In this document: positions 14,499 to 20,742 of the stretch, piece after piece
Position numbering within the stretch: position 1 is the first letter of the stretch
How the letters are laid out: every line of letters starts with the position of its first letter
Virus record (IMG/VR): IMGVR_UViG_3300035698_001887
Coordinates: 1-29,432 of that record
From: a virus
Direction: 5' to 3' (one strand)
DNA length: 29,432 nucleotides
Program-made: the position numbers and the translations under genes
The notes under the pieces: model-generated
What the model saw: the letters and a program-made list of their open reading frames with translations, nothing else
Databases searched by the model: none
What the model was told of the DNA's origin: nothing

Positions 14499-15233
14499 TT
14501 AGCTCTCCTTGAGTTCTGCAAGTTTCCGCTCGGCAATCTCGTGAGCGGTCTGCGCTGGGTGCTGCTTGTTGAATCCTGCGTATGCTTCGCGTGCTTCGTA
14601 AATGCGCGGGCATCCGCTATCCCACGTGCGTTTCAATCGTGCCCATTCTGGGTCTGCGGGGTATCGGTCGTCGTAGCGAACTACTGCGGACTGGCCATCG
14701 GAAATTTCCACGGGGAAGCTGCTCGTGAGTGATTCCGAACCGTTGATTGTCGCGGGGCCGTCTACGATGCGATACTTGGTCGCGGGCTTGGCGACTGGTT
14801 TCGGTGCCGAGAGTTCGTTGATCTTCGCTTCAATCTCACGTTCCTGCTGAGTGGGTGTGTAGATCGCCTCATTCCGGTACTCGGATGCTTCGCGGTCGCT
14901 GACCATCTCGGCGTGCCATGTCGTCAGCATCTTGATTCGGTCGTCACGATCCATGCTATCGTCGGTCAATGCGGTTTCGCGGTTGGCAACTTCAGCGTCG
15001 CGTGCGTCGTTCTGAGCCTGCTTGCGGTCGGCTTCTGCACTCTCGGCGGCTTCGGTCTCGCGCTGGGCTTCGGCTTCTTCGGATTCTTTCACGGTGCGCA
15101 TTTCGTTGGTCATGCAACGACGGTGGCAGTATTCGCCGGTCTCTTCGTTTTCCCAGATCGTGTCGCCGCTCTTCATTTTGCATCCGCACTCGCTGCACTT
15201 GCTGGTGAATCTTGCGGTTGTGAAGCTCATCAT
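14499..15233 (-). CDS. Zinc-ribbon and coiled-coil protein, 244 residues
   Basis: Tandem ATGs at 15233 and 15230 follow GGAG; either may be used. The N-terminus carries CSECGCKMKSGDTIW followed by YCHRRCM, a Cys4 pattern of a small zinc ribbon like those in single-strand nick sensors and PARP-like fingers. Residues 45-90 are a charged coiled coil of Glu, Ala and Arg (SEEAEAQRETEAAESAEADR). The middle has PTQQEREIEAKINEL, and the last 80 residues are beta- and then helix-like. The first gene of a transcription unit with its own promoter and operator, so probably expressed early. Function is unknown; a DNA-binding adaptor is a guess. Confidence 0.68.
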   Translation of the reverse strand: MMSFTTARFTSKCSECGCKMKSGDTIWENEETGEYCHRRCMTNEMRTVKESEEAEAQRETEAAESAEADRKQAQNDARDAEVANRETALTDDSMDRDDRIKMLTTWHAEMVSDREASEYRNEAIYTPTQQEREIEAKINELSAPKPVAKPATKYRIVDGPATINGSESLTSSFPVEISDGQSAVVRYDDRYPADPEWARLKRTWDSGCPRIYEAREAYAGFNKQHPAQTAHEIAERKLAELKES

Positions 15234-15276
15234 CTCTCTCCTCGTTGGTGTGTTATCCGTCCCTCACTCTATATAT

Positions 15277-15305
15277 AATATACAACTCTAGTTGAGAAAG
15301 TGCAA
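15277..15305 (-). promoter_or_regulatory. Promoter with palindromic operator for the 15233-13725 group
   Basis: On the minus strand TTGCAC (15305-15300), 17 bases, then TATATT (15282-15277). Between them is the palindrome CAACT-AG-AGTTG (15283-15294), and another CAACT on the plus strand at 15303-15307, 20 bases away, or two helical turns. The -10 region is part of a 16-base block (15268-15283) also found at 16241-16256, so the two promoters are related. Confidence 0.8.
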
Positions 15306-15335
15306 CTAAAATGGTGAAATAAACACGGATTCTAC

Positions 15336-15364
15336 GAAGAAAAAAGCCCCGCCGAAACGGGGCT
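15336..15364 (-). terminator. Intrinsic terminator after the 16206-15400 genes
   Basis: The minus strand reads AGCCCCG, loop TTTCGG, CGGGGCT, then TTTTTCTTCG. It is a perfect seven-base GC-rich stem followed by a U tract, and it ends the transcription that starts at the 16250-16277 promoter. The next promoter starts within 40 bases. Confidence 0.93.
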
Positions 15365-15399
15365 GGGAGTGATGCGGGAATAGCGAGGATAGGTGGGGA

Positions 15400-15768
15400 T
15401 TATGCCTGCTGATCGTTTACAGCGCCAGCGTCGGTTGCGGGGTCAATGCCGATGAGCACGATACTGACTCCGCCCATTGATAAGCCCACAATTTCACCAC
15501 GGCATCCTAACGCCTTTCTCGCGAAGGCCAGAACCTCTTCTACGATTTCGGTCGGCAGGAATCCGACCCATCCATGCGTAGTCGCCATCATCATACGCTC
15601 GCCCGCAGGCATAGCCCAACATGGTTCGCCGAGTGGGGCATCCATAACAACGCGCCAGTTCACATCCACCAACTCTATCTGCTTTGAGCGAATTGACTCA
15701 TCTACTACGAGCTCCGGTTTCGCCGTGCCGAGCACGTACGGTTTTGGTGGTTTCGTTCCTTGGGACAT
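15400..15768 (-). CDS. Unknown protein, 122 residues
   Basis: The ATG at 15768 has CGGAGGAGAG just upstream. The protein opens with a Pro/Lys-rich stretch (SQGTKPPKPYVLG), then VVDESIRSKQIELVDVNWRV, a Met-rich segment (GERMMMATTHGWVGFLP) and a helix (EIVEEVLAFARKALG). It ends in a hydrophobic strand-rich part (GLSMGGVSIVLIGIDPA). No family is recognised. It is the last gene before a strong terminator. Confidence 0.68.
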   Translation of the reverse strand: MSQGTKPPKPYVLGTAKPELVVDESIRSKQIELVDVNWRVVMDAPLGEPCWAMPAGERMMMATTHGWVGFLPTEIVEEVLAFARKALGCRGEIVGLSMGGVSIVLIGIDPATDAGAVNDQQA

Positions 15769-15933
15769 ACTCTCCTCCGTTCAGGTTGCGTCCAATTCCA
15801 AGCTCATCTGTGCCGGTCCATAGAAGTCGCTGCCGTATTTCCGCTTCGCCACATGGTGTAGTCAATCGGCGTCAAACAACTCCACGTGCTCAGTCAGCGC
15901 CCGAAGCATCGCGTGCCGAGGGGGGCTGTTTTG
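15769..15933 (-). pseudogene. Gene-poor gap with a shortened second copy of the 56-codon gene end
   Basis: This gap holds a degraded repeat: 15855-15905 matches 17224-17254 joined to 17289-17306, so about 35 bases are missing between two short tcca repeats. On the minus strand it encodes only MLRALTEHVELFDAD before a stop, which corresponds to the end of the 56-residue protein at 17231-17401. No ribosome site is seen. A 23-codon frame (start GTG, 15786-15854) ends nearby, but there is no support for it. This is best seen as a recombination scar. Confidence 0.5.
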
Positions 15934-16206
15934 TTACGCCGCGTAACGTTGCGCTTCGTAATAGCGATCAATCGCCTTACCTCGAAGGTATTCCCAATCA
16001 AAGGGCATGGACCGCAGATCGCGTTCACAATCTTCCATGATAGCGTCGCAAACGTCTAAGACTGTATATGGAGGTTCGCCGTCAAAGAACGCCACTATCG
16101 TGCTACGCTCCACTTCACGCCACTCCGCGAGCGTTCCTGTGAATGATCGCTTCATGTCTTCGATCACTGCGTGCATTACCGTGTTGGAATTGTAGGTGGT
16201 TTCCAT
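15934..16206 (-). CDS. Unknown early protein, 90 residues
   Basis: The ATG at 16206 has a near-perfect GGAGGTGA ribosome site; the frame extends to 16263 but that part covers the promoter. The protein has helical segments (NSNTVMHAVIEDMKRSFTG, EWREVERSTIVAF) and a PPYTVLDVCDAIMEDCER block, ending DRYYEAQRYAA. No family is recognised. It is the first gene after the divergent promoter region shared with the ribbon-helix-helix regulator, so it is a likely target of that regulator. Confidence 0.7.
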   Translation of the reverse strand: METTYNSNTVMHAVIEDMKRSFTGTLAEWREVERSTIVAFFDGEPPYTVLDVCDAIMEDCERDLRSMPFDWEYLRGKAIDRYYEAQRYAA

Positions 16207-16249
16207 CGTCTCACCTCCGTGTTTGCGTTCGCTCCGTCGTTCTATATAT

Positions 16250-16277
16250 AATATACCACCCAATCCGAAGATGTCAA
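16250..16277 (-). promoter_or_regulatory. Leftward promoter of the divergent control region
   Basis: On the minus strand TTGACA (16277-16272), 16 bases, TATATT (16255-16250), or TATTAT at 18 bases. The -35 lies within a GTTGACAT box, and the -10 block matches that of the promoter at 15277. Confidence 0.75.
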
Positions 16278-16378
16278 CATGTAATCAAAATAAAGTCAAC
16301 ATTATTTTATACCCAAGATGAGAATCGTTGACATGGGCAATATAGAAGTGTATCATTGTATTCGAAAGGAGTTGACAT
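16271..16378. promoter_or_regulatory. Cluster of four GTTGAC-core boxes between divergent genes
   Basis: GTTGACAT occurs at 16271-16278 (minus), a GTTGAC core at 16295-16300 (minus), GTTGACAT at 16327-16334 (plus) and at 16371-16378 (plus, just before and into the regulator start codon). The first and third overlap the -35 elements of the two divergent promoters and the fourth overlaps the start of the regulator gene. This is the arrangement expected for operators of an autoregulated repressor. Part of the similarity comes from -35 consensus, so only the boxes at 16295 and 16371 are independent evidence. Confidence 0.5.
16328..16356 (+). promoter_or_regulatory. Rightward promoter of the regulator/lipoprotein island
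   Basis: TTGACA (16328-16333), exactly 17 bases, TATCAT (16351-16356). Transcription would start near 16363, about 14 bases before the ATG of the regulator, with an AAAGGAG ribosome site in that short leader. Confidence 0.85.
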
Positions 16379-16568
16379 GGTTACACAGACAGAGACAAAA
16401 AAGGTCAAACAGAGGTCAAATTACGTTGCGCTGCCCGCAGAGGTGGCGGCGATGCTTGACCGAATCATGGGGAAATACTTCGCAGCCACGCGGTCGGAGA
16501 TGGTTCGGCGGCTGATCGTCAAAGAAGCCGAGCGGTCTGGCGTGCGTGATGATACATCGCAGAGCTAA
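16377..16568 (+). CDS. Ribbon-helix-helix (CopG/Arc-like) DNA-binding protein
   Basis: The ATG at 16377 with AAAGGAG five bases before it gives 63 residues; an ATG at 16356 in the same frame overlaps the -10 element and is rejected. The core is a short strand (QRSNYVALP), a first helix (AEVAAMLDRIMGKYF), a turn (AATR) and a second helix (SEMVRRLIVKEAER), the standard ribbon-helix-helix layout. Such proteins dimerise through the strand, which reads the major groove. It stands alone on the plus strand, opposite to nearly all other genes, with repeated boxes in its own promoter region, so autoregulation and repression of the leftward promoter are likely. No toxin gene is recognised beside it. 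Confidence 0.85.
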   Translation: MVTQTETKKVKQRSNYVALPAEVAAMLDRIMGKYFAATRSEMVRRLIVKEAERSGVRDDTSQS

Positions 16569-16604
16569 CGCTCGCCGTACCAGTTCTGGTAATTCGGCAG
16601 CGCG

Positions 16605-16817
16605 TTGGTTGACACCGATACGTATGCCCGTATGTTTGCGGGTATGGAGGCGCGAAGGATCACGGATGTTTTCCACTCTGGAGGGCATTGGCCCAGTGAC
16701 CCCGTGATTGCACGGCACTTTGATGCGGATACCATAGACGCATTGACAGCACACCCACTTCTGGCGCTGGTCACGCGCCACCACGAAGTTCCACAACGCG
16801 AGGAGAATGCACAATGA
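16605..16817 (+). CDS. Unknown 70-residue protein between regulator and lipoprotein
   Basis: The frame begins at TTG 16605, with a stop just upstream, and ATGs occur at 16632 and 16644; no clear ribosome site marks a start. Its TGA overlaps the lipoprotein ATG (ATGA), which supports translation. The sequence has FAGMEARRITDVFHSGGHWP, then DPVIARHFDADTIDALTAHP with a helix, and ends with a polar stretch. No family is recognised. The start is uncertain. Confidence 0.5.
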   Translation: MVDTDTYARMFAGMEARRITDVFHSGGHWPSDPVIARHFDADTIDALTAHPLLALVTRHHEVPQREENAQ

Positions 16818-17146
16818 AACGACTATTGATTTTTGCGGCGACGCTCGCAGTGATTAGCGGGTGCGGGCTCATGGGCAGCGACGATGCCACCCATGAGGTG
16901 CGATTCGTAGTGGATGGGGACGCAACCAGCGCACGTATCCTGTACGGCGTCACATCGGCACTGGCGTTTGACTCAGTGGGTATACCATGGGAGGCAACGA
17001 TCAACGGCGTATCTAGCGGTACGGATGTTGAACTGAACCCGCAAGCAGTAGAGGACGACATGACGTGCCGAGCAAGCGTCTATGTGGATGGTGAACTCAT
17101 TGAGTCATATACGAGCCGTTCGCCGTTGATTCGGTTCCCACTCTAA
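16814..17146 (+). CDS. Exported lipoprotein, MmpS-like beta-sandwich
   Basis: The ATG at 16814 follows GGAG and overlaps the previous stop. MKRLLIFAATLAVISGC is a lipoprotein signal with lipobox ISGC, so Cys17 would be acylated. The mature part resembles MmpS-type or Ig-like small exported domains: EVRFVVDGDATSARILYG, a VGIPWEATI strand and MTCRASVYVDGELIESYTS. Function is unknown. A phage-encoded lipoprotein on its own strand with its own promoter and a small regulator suggests expression apart from lytic genes, as for superinfection-exclusion lipoproteins. The family link is by pattern only. Confidence 0.75.
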   Translation: MKRLLIFAATLAVISGCGLMGSDDATHEVRFVVDGDATSARILYGVTSALAFDSVGIPWEATINGVSSGTDVELNPQAVEDDMTCRASVYVDGELIESYTSRSPLIRFPL

Positions 17147-17241
17147 AACGGTAGCTCATCATCATCTTTAGGCGGTGCTGATTCCTTCGGTGCCGCCTTC
17201 GGCTGTGCTGGTTCTTCGGATCGGGTGTAGTCAATCGGCAT
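17143..17241 (-). CDS. SSB-like C-terminal tail encoded without its OB-fold
   Basis: The ATG at 17241 lies inside the last codons of the upstream gene, with GGAG seven bases before it, and the frame ends at TAG 17143. The 32-residue product is MPIDYTRSEEPAQ, then a Pro/Ala/Lys linker, and ends in KDDDELPF. Single-stranded DNA-binding proteins end in an acidic tip such as DDDIPF that docks partner proteins through the terminal Pro-Phe. Here the linker and tip remain, but no OB-fold is encoded upstream: the frame is open for only about 20 more codons, and those do not resemble an SSB. It may be a remnant, or a peptide that competes with host SSB. It ends tail-to-tail with the lipoprotein gene, with overlapping stops. 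Confidence 0.6.
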   Translation of the reverse strand: MPIDYTRSEEPAQPKAAPKESAPPKDDDELPF

Positions 17242-17401
17242 CCAACAACTCCAACTGCTCAAGTGGATTGTAACGATCTTCAGACTCATCCACATGCTCA
17301 GTCAGCATCCTAAACCGCAGAACCTCCGAGCGGCTCATGAGCACGTGCTGACCGCTGTCGAGCGTGACGACGCATATTCTGTCGTGCCATATGATCTGCA
17401 T
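17231..17401 (-). CDS. Unknown small protein, 56 residues
   Basis: The ATG at 17401 overlaps the methyltransferase stop (TAATG). The protein starts MQIIWHDRICVVTLDSGQHV, with two or three strands, then LMSRSEVLRFRMLTEHVDES and a Leu/Glu-rich end (LEQLELLDAD). No family is recognised. Its last part is repeated, shortened, at 15855-15905. The SSB-tail frame starts within its last four codons. Confidence 0.6.
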   Translation of the reverse strand: MQIIWHDRICVVTLDSGQHVLMSRSEVLRFRMLTEHVDESEDRYNPLEQLELLDAD

Positions 17402-18600
17402 TACTTCGGCTCCGTTGCAAAGAAACTCGTTTGCGCGGCGTGAGGTTGTATCCGTTTTCTTGCTAGTTCCATGTATTCAGCGTTGTTGTCGATGCCAATG
17501 AAGCGTCGTCCTTCTTTGAGCGCGACGGCGCCGGTTGTGCCTGATCCGCAGAAGGGGTCGAGGATAGTGCATGGTTCTGGTTCCAGTGGTTCAGGCGGGA
17601 ATGAGTCTCCACCCTTTGCGCATTCGCACGATGGCTTCCATCCTGTAGTGGTTTTGAGTTTCATCCCTTCGAGTATGCGACGTTTGACATCGGATGGGTT
17701 CTCGGCTAGAGATGGGTCGTAGTCCTTTCGTGCGTTGCCGTTGTATCCACCTGTGCTGTCTGCCCCGCACTGTTTCTGATGTTCCGTATCGGGTTCGCCT
17801 TTTGTGACTACTCGGACCCACGGTGCTCCACATCGGGGGCATTGTCCGTGTGCCGATGATCCAGCGAGGATACACGGTTCCACTAGCTTCTCAGGAAACG
17901 TGGCGAAGTGCGCGTCTGGATACGGCTGCGTCGGGAGCGTCCAGACCGTGCGGCGGTTGCGGCCATTACCCTGTGCGGATGCCGTTGCCGAAACAACAGA
18001 CTTCCCCCACTTCCCAGATGTGGGGCTATTTGGTTCCCGAATCGCATCTGCGTCATAGTAATATCGTGCGGACTTCGTGAGCAGGAACATGTATTCGTGC
18101 GCTCGCGTCGGTCGGTCAGTGACGCTCTCAGGCATGGGGTTCGGCTTTGCCCAGATGATATCCGAGCGCAGCCACCAGCCGTCGTCTTGCAACGCGAGGG
18201 CCACCCGCCACGGAATGCCAACGAGGTCTTTAGGCTTTAGTCCGTAGTTGCTTTTGCTTGCAACTACTCCAATACTGCCCACGTTCGCGCGTTGCATCTT
18301 ACCCTCAGTTCCATGCGATTTACCATCCGCGTAAAGCCCGCGCCCACTACCGGCATAGCTATCCCCTAGATTGAGCCATAGCGTGCCATCCTGTTTCAAC
18401 ACACGCCGCACCTCGCGGAATACATCAACGAGACGAGCGACGTATTCTTGTGGCGTGGATTCCAACCCGATCTGCCCGTCCGTGCCGTAGTCACGCAGTC
18501 CCCAGTATGGCGGGGATGTGACACAGCACTGGACTGATTCGGGGTCGAGTTGCTGGAGGCCGTCTATCACGTCGGCGTTTATCAGGTTGACGATCTGCAT
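17401..18600 (-). CDS. DNA methyltransferase with zinc-ribbon insertion (N4-cytosine or adenine)
   Basis: The start is the ATG at 18600 (TGATG junction), giving 399 residues; the longer frame to 18696 is not supported. The catalytic motif is CCVTSPPYWGLRDYG near residues 25-39, and the cofactor motif is ILDPFCGSGTTGAVA near residue 350 with GIDNNAEYMELARKRI after it. Between them are GIPWRVALALQDDGWWLRSD and PNPMPESVTDRPTRAHEYMF, both usual in beta-class enzymes. A Cys cluster (GQCPRCGAPW, later CEC) suggests a zinc-ribbon insertion seen in many phage members. SPPY often marks N4-cytosine enzymes, but adenine enzymes occur. No partner nuclease is nearby. Role in hiding phage DNA from restriction is an inference. 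Confidence 0.93.
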   Translation of the reverse strand: MQIVNLINADVIDGLQQLDPESVQCCVTSPPYWGLRDYGTDGQIGLESTPQEYVARLVDVFREVRRVLKQDGTLWLNLGDSYAGSGRGLYADGKSHGTEGKMQRANVGSIGVVASKSNYGLKPKDLVGIPWRVALALQDDGWWLRSDIIWAKPNPMPESVTDRPTRAHEYMFLLTKSARYYYDADAIREPNSPTSGKWGKSVVSATASAQGNGRNRRTVWTLPTQPYPDAHFATFPEKLVEPCILAGSSAHGQCPRCGAPWVRVVTKGEPDTEHQKQCGADSTGGYNGNARKDYDPSLAENPSDVKRRILEGMKLKTTTGWKPSCECAKGGDSFPPEPLEPEPCTILDPFCGSGTTGAVALKEGRRFIGIDNNAEYMELARKRIQPHAAQTSFFATEPK

Positions 18601-18673
18601 CACTTCGACTCCATGATTACTTCGATGTACAGCGTGTCGTCGATGACGTACGTCGTGCAGCGTTGCGTGTAGA

Positions 18674-19054
18674 TCAGAGAGCGGGCACTGGCGCAATCTG
18701 CACCCGTTGCGCTTTGTGCTGGACGCGCTGAGACGGCGCTGGTATCATGCTCCAACTGAGAAACGACATGTAGACCGCCGCGCACGATATGACGAGTGCT
18801 GGGATGTATTTTTTCATCATTCCGACTCCTGCTTTGTCAGCGAATAGCCAGCCCTTCCCACGTAAGGACAGCACGAAGCAGCCGGAGTTATGCACTTTCC
18901 ATCCCCCGATTTCCTGCTTAGAGCCACAAAAGATGCACCTCTCATGGTATTCGCCGTCGTCCTCCTTATCGAAGACGAACGGACGCCACCCCGTCTTCTG
19001 AGCGATACGGCAAAGCATCGTCTCTAGTGCATCAAGTCTTTCTTCTGTTGTCAT
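18674..19054 (-). CDS. Fusion-like small protein: Cys domain plus membrane segment
   Basis: The ATG at 19054 follows AAGAAGG and gives 126 residues. The first part, MTTEERLDALETMLCRIAQ, then ERCIFCGSKQEIGGWKVHNSGC, looks like a small phage zinc protein of the CxxCG...H...C type. From residue 79 the frame continues MMKKYIPALVISCAAVYMSF, a start-like basic N-terminus and membrane helix, followed by a Pro/Gln-rich tail. An AGGAG site sits just before these internal ATGs (18820, 18817), so a 48-residue membrane protein could be made separately in the same frame. The full product may be a fused pair of genes. Confidence 0.62.
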   Translation of the reverse strand: MTTEERLDALETMLCRIAQKTGWRPFVFDKEDDGEYHERCIFCGSKQEIGGWKVHNSGCFVLSLRGKGWLFADKAGVGMMKKYIPALVISCAAVYMSFLSWSMIPAPSQRVQHKAQRVQIAPVPAL

Positions 19055-19075
19055 CGGAACCTTCTTTCTGTGAGG

Positions 19076-19291
19076 CTAGAGAATCTTCCCGAAGTGGCTG
19101 TGCAAATATTCATTACGCACACGGCGGTATGTCTGGATGGTGTGCCGTAATTCCTTTGCGACTTCTGGTGGCACATCATAGAAATCATTGTCAATGATGC
19201 CACCTATGGAATCCTTCAGCCTATCAATGTCACGATCCCATTCACCTTGAACCGCCATCTGATGATGGTTTGCCCATCGTTCGTCGCTCAT
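19076..19291 (-). CDS. Unknown small protein, 71 residues
   Basis: The ATG at 19291 follows AAGGAGG and overlaps the previous stop (ATGA). The protein is mainly helical: ANHHQMAVQGEWDRDIDRLK, then DVPPEVAKELRHTIQTYRRV, ending NEYLHSHFGKIL. No domain is recognised. Confidence 0.68.
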   Translation of the reverse strand: MSDERWANHHQMAVQGEWDRDIDRLKDSIGGIIDNDFYDVPPEVAKELRHTIQTYRRVRNEYLHSHFGKIL

Positions 19292-19464
19292 ACCCCCTCC
19301 TTCGGTCGCTCAAGTCCGTCCGTAATGCTCCAATCCAAATCCATTTCAACGCGCCCGCACCGTTTGCAAACGCGAATAGGCAAACCCGTCGCAGCGCCCT
19401 TTTCCCACACACACCACGGTCCCCACTTATGCAATCCGAGCCAGCACTTCAGTCTACCTAGCAT
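19288..19464 (-). CDS. Small zinc-ribbon-like protein, 58 residues
   Basis: The start at 19464 has GGAG upstream and overlaps the previous gene by 11 bases; a longer frame to 19566 lies inside that gene. It opens MLGRLKCWLGLHKWGPWCVW and continues IRVCKRCGRVEMDLDW. The LKCxxGxHxW...RxCxRCG layout is common in short phage proteins of unknown function and could bind zinc through two Cys pairs or Cys/His. Confidence 0.72.
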   Translation of the reverse strand: MLGRLKCWLGLHKWGPWCVWEKGAATGLPIRVCKRCGRVEMDLDWSITDGLERPKEGV

Positions 19465-19972
19465 TAGTCGGCTCCTCTGCGCTCCACGTCCCGCCGTTGG
19501 CCGCCGCGAACGCTTCGATGCGTGGCACGTCTTCGGGGTGGATGCGATGTTCGTTGAACCATCCATCCTCGTAGTCGATTACTGCGCTGTAGGCACGCAT
19601 TCCCACATCGCCTTTATCACCTAGTTTGCAGATACATTCCACGCTGGCGCTTGTAATACGCATCACGTATTCCATCTCTGCGTGGTCACCCCACCCTGCG
19701 TTCCGATCCTCGACATGCGCCAGCGGGTCTACGATCTCCTGCACCCGCACCACCGGATACGTGATGCTGGGGCCGGTCCAGTTTTCAAGTGGCATCGTCT
19801 CTTCATCCTTTCCGTCTTCGCTGGGTTCATCGTCGTCAAGCCACGCCCAATCCTTGCCTCCCATTGCCTCTATCGCTTTCTCGCGTCGGCGTTGGCACGC
19901 TCCACAGATGCCGTCGCGGAGGCGGGCAAACGTGCCACACTCTGGGCAAATGTCGTGGATTGCCTCAGTCAT
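19454..19972 (-). CDS. Unknown protein with N-terminal zinc ribbon, 172 residues
   Basis: The ATG at 19972 overlaps the preceding stop (ATGA). The N-terminus, MTEAIHDICPECGTFARLRD then GICGACQRRR, is a CxxC...CxxC zinc ribbon. An acidic linker follows (WLDDDEPSEDGKDEE), then a mixed domain (PVVRVQEIVDPLAHVEDR, YVMRITSASVECICKLGD, YSAVIDYEDGWFNEHRIHPE). The last part is often found in proteins of mobile elements, but I cannot name it. Function is unknown. Confidence 0.68.
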   Translation of the reverse strand: MTEAIHDICPECGTFARLRDGICGACQRRREKAIEAMGGKDWAWLDDDEPSEDGKDEETMPLENWTGPSITYPVVRVQEIVDPLAHVEDRNAGWGDHAEMEYVMRITSASVECICKLGDKGDVGMRAYSAVIDYEDGWFNEHRIHPEDVPRIEAFAAANGGTWSAEEPTNAR

Positions 19973-20370
19973 CCAACTGCCCTCCGTAGCTTCTTGTTAG
20001 CGATCATCTGGCGATTCAGGTCCATGGATTTCCGTTCAAGCGCACGGATCACGTCTGCGGTCGGTTCTTCGGGTCGGAAGATTCCATACAGTCCACCCCA
20101 TATGGAGACGATGTGCGGCGTGTCGTTGCGCTCCATGTCCTCGGAGATGCCGTCCGCCTTCTCTTTCGACAGCCCGTTCATGGACTGAAGCGGATACCAG
20201 TCGAACGCATCGTAGACCATCATGGATGGATAAGCGTGGACTACCGTGCCGGTCACACCGCGTGCCGGTCGTGCGGCTGCTTGGCATCGGGGGTTGGTCA
20301 TCGTCGCGACGGTCGGCGTGTCGTTCTGACCACTTCGCGCAACGATGACCGGATCGAGTATCTGTGTCAT
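19969..20370 (-). CDS. Unknown protein, 133 residues
   Basis: The ATG at 20370 has GAGGACCGCC just upstream, the same run that precedes the ATGs at 29317 and 29407. The protein starts MTQILDPVIVARSGQNDTPT, has a hydrophobic stretch (GTVVHAYPSMMVYDAFDWYP) and a helical C-terminus (ADVIRALERKSMDLNRQMIA) ending in basic residues. No family is recognised. Confidence 0.65.
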   Translation of the reverse strand: MTQILDPVIVARSGQNDTPTVATMTNPRCQAAARPARGVTGTVVHAYPSMMVYDAFDWYPLQSMNGLSKEKADGISEDMERNDTPHIVSIWGGLYGIFRPEEPTADVIRALERKSMDLNRQMIANKKLRRAVG

Positions 20371-20386
20371 TTGGCGGTCCTCTCGG

Positions 20387-20725
20387 TTAAAACGGTCGAT
20401 CTAACGGGTACATGACAAGCATCCCTTCACGGCGTTTTATTGGACGCTTTAGGTATAATTTTGCGTCAACCTCAAACTGGCTTACAAAGCCACCTATCGA
20501 AATGTAGCCGCCGTTGGGTGTGTGGATTATTTTATGCGACCCGTTTGTTAGCGGCTTGATGCCAATGGCTCCGCTATTGGCATCATAGTAGCACTCGGCG
20601 TATTGTTCTGTGATCCCCTCTATAGTAGTTCGATTAAGCCATAGCGTCCTCCCACCGGCGTGCAAGGATGCCAACGGCTTCATTTGTCTCCGCTTTGGCA
20701 TGTAAGTGTATTTTACCCACTCCAT
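20387..20725 (-). CDS. Small beta-rich protein of unknown function ending PF
   Basis: The 112-residue protein starts at ATG 20725 just after the DnaB gene. It shows WVKYTYMPKRRQMKPLASLH, NRTTIEGI, then ECYYDANSGAIGIKPLTNGS and GGYISIGGFVSQFEVD, ending REGMLVMYPLDRPF. This pattern recalls a small bacterial and phage family with YYDxxxxxIGIKP and ISxxxF blocks, whose function is unknown to me. It ends in Pro-Phe, and its last codons and stop share TTAAAACGGT (plus-strand view) with the end of the DnaB gene. Confidence 0.66.
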   Translation of the reverse strand: MEWVKYTYMPKRRQMKPLASLHAGGRTLWLNRTTIEGITEQYAECYYDANSGAIGIKPLTNGSHKIIHTPNGGYISIGGFVSQFEVDAKLYLKRPIKRREGMLVMYPLDRPF

Positions 20726-20742
20726 CGTTTCTACCCCATCTG

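Noticed and set aside
17172-17198. Possible plus-strand terminator after the lipoprotein gene
   Set aside because: Only a five-base stem with a long loop and no T run follows; the inverted repeat comes from the Pro/Ala-rich coding sequence on the other strand.
18600-18785. A 61-codon frame before the zinc-ribbon methyltransferase (GTG start)
   Set aside because: Most lies inside the previous gene and no ribosome site is seen. Its last 25 codons fill an otherwise empty 70-base gap and end in TGATG with the methyltransferase, so a short peptide there is possible, but a start codon cannot be supported.
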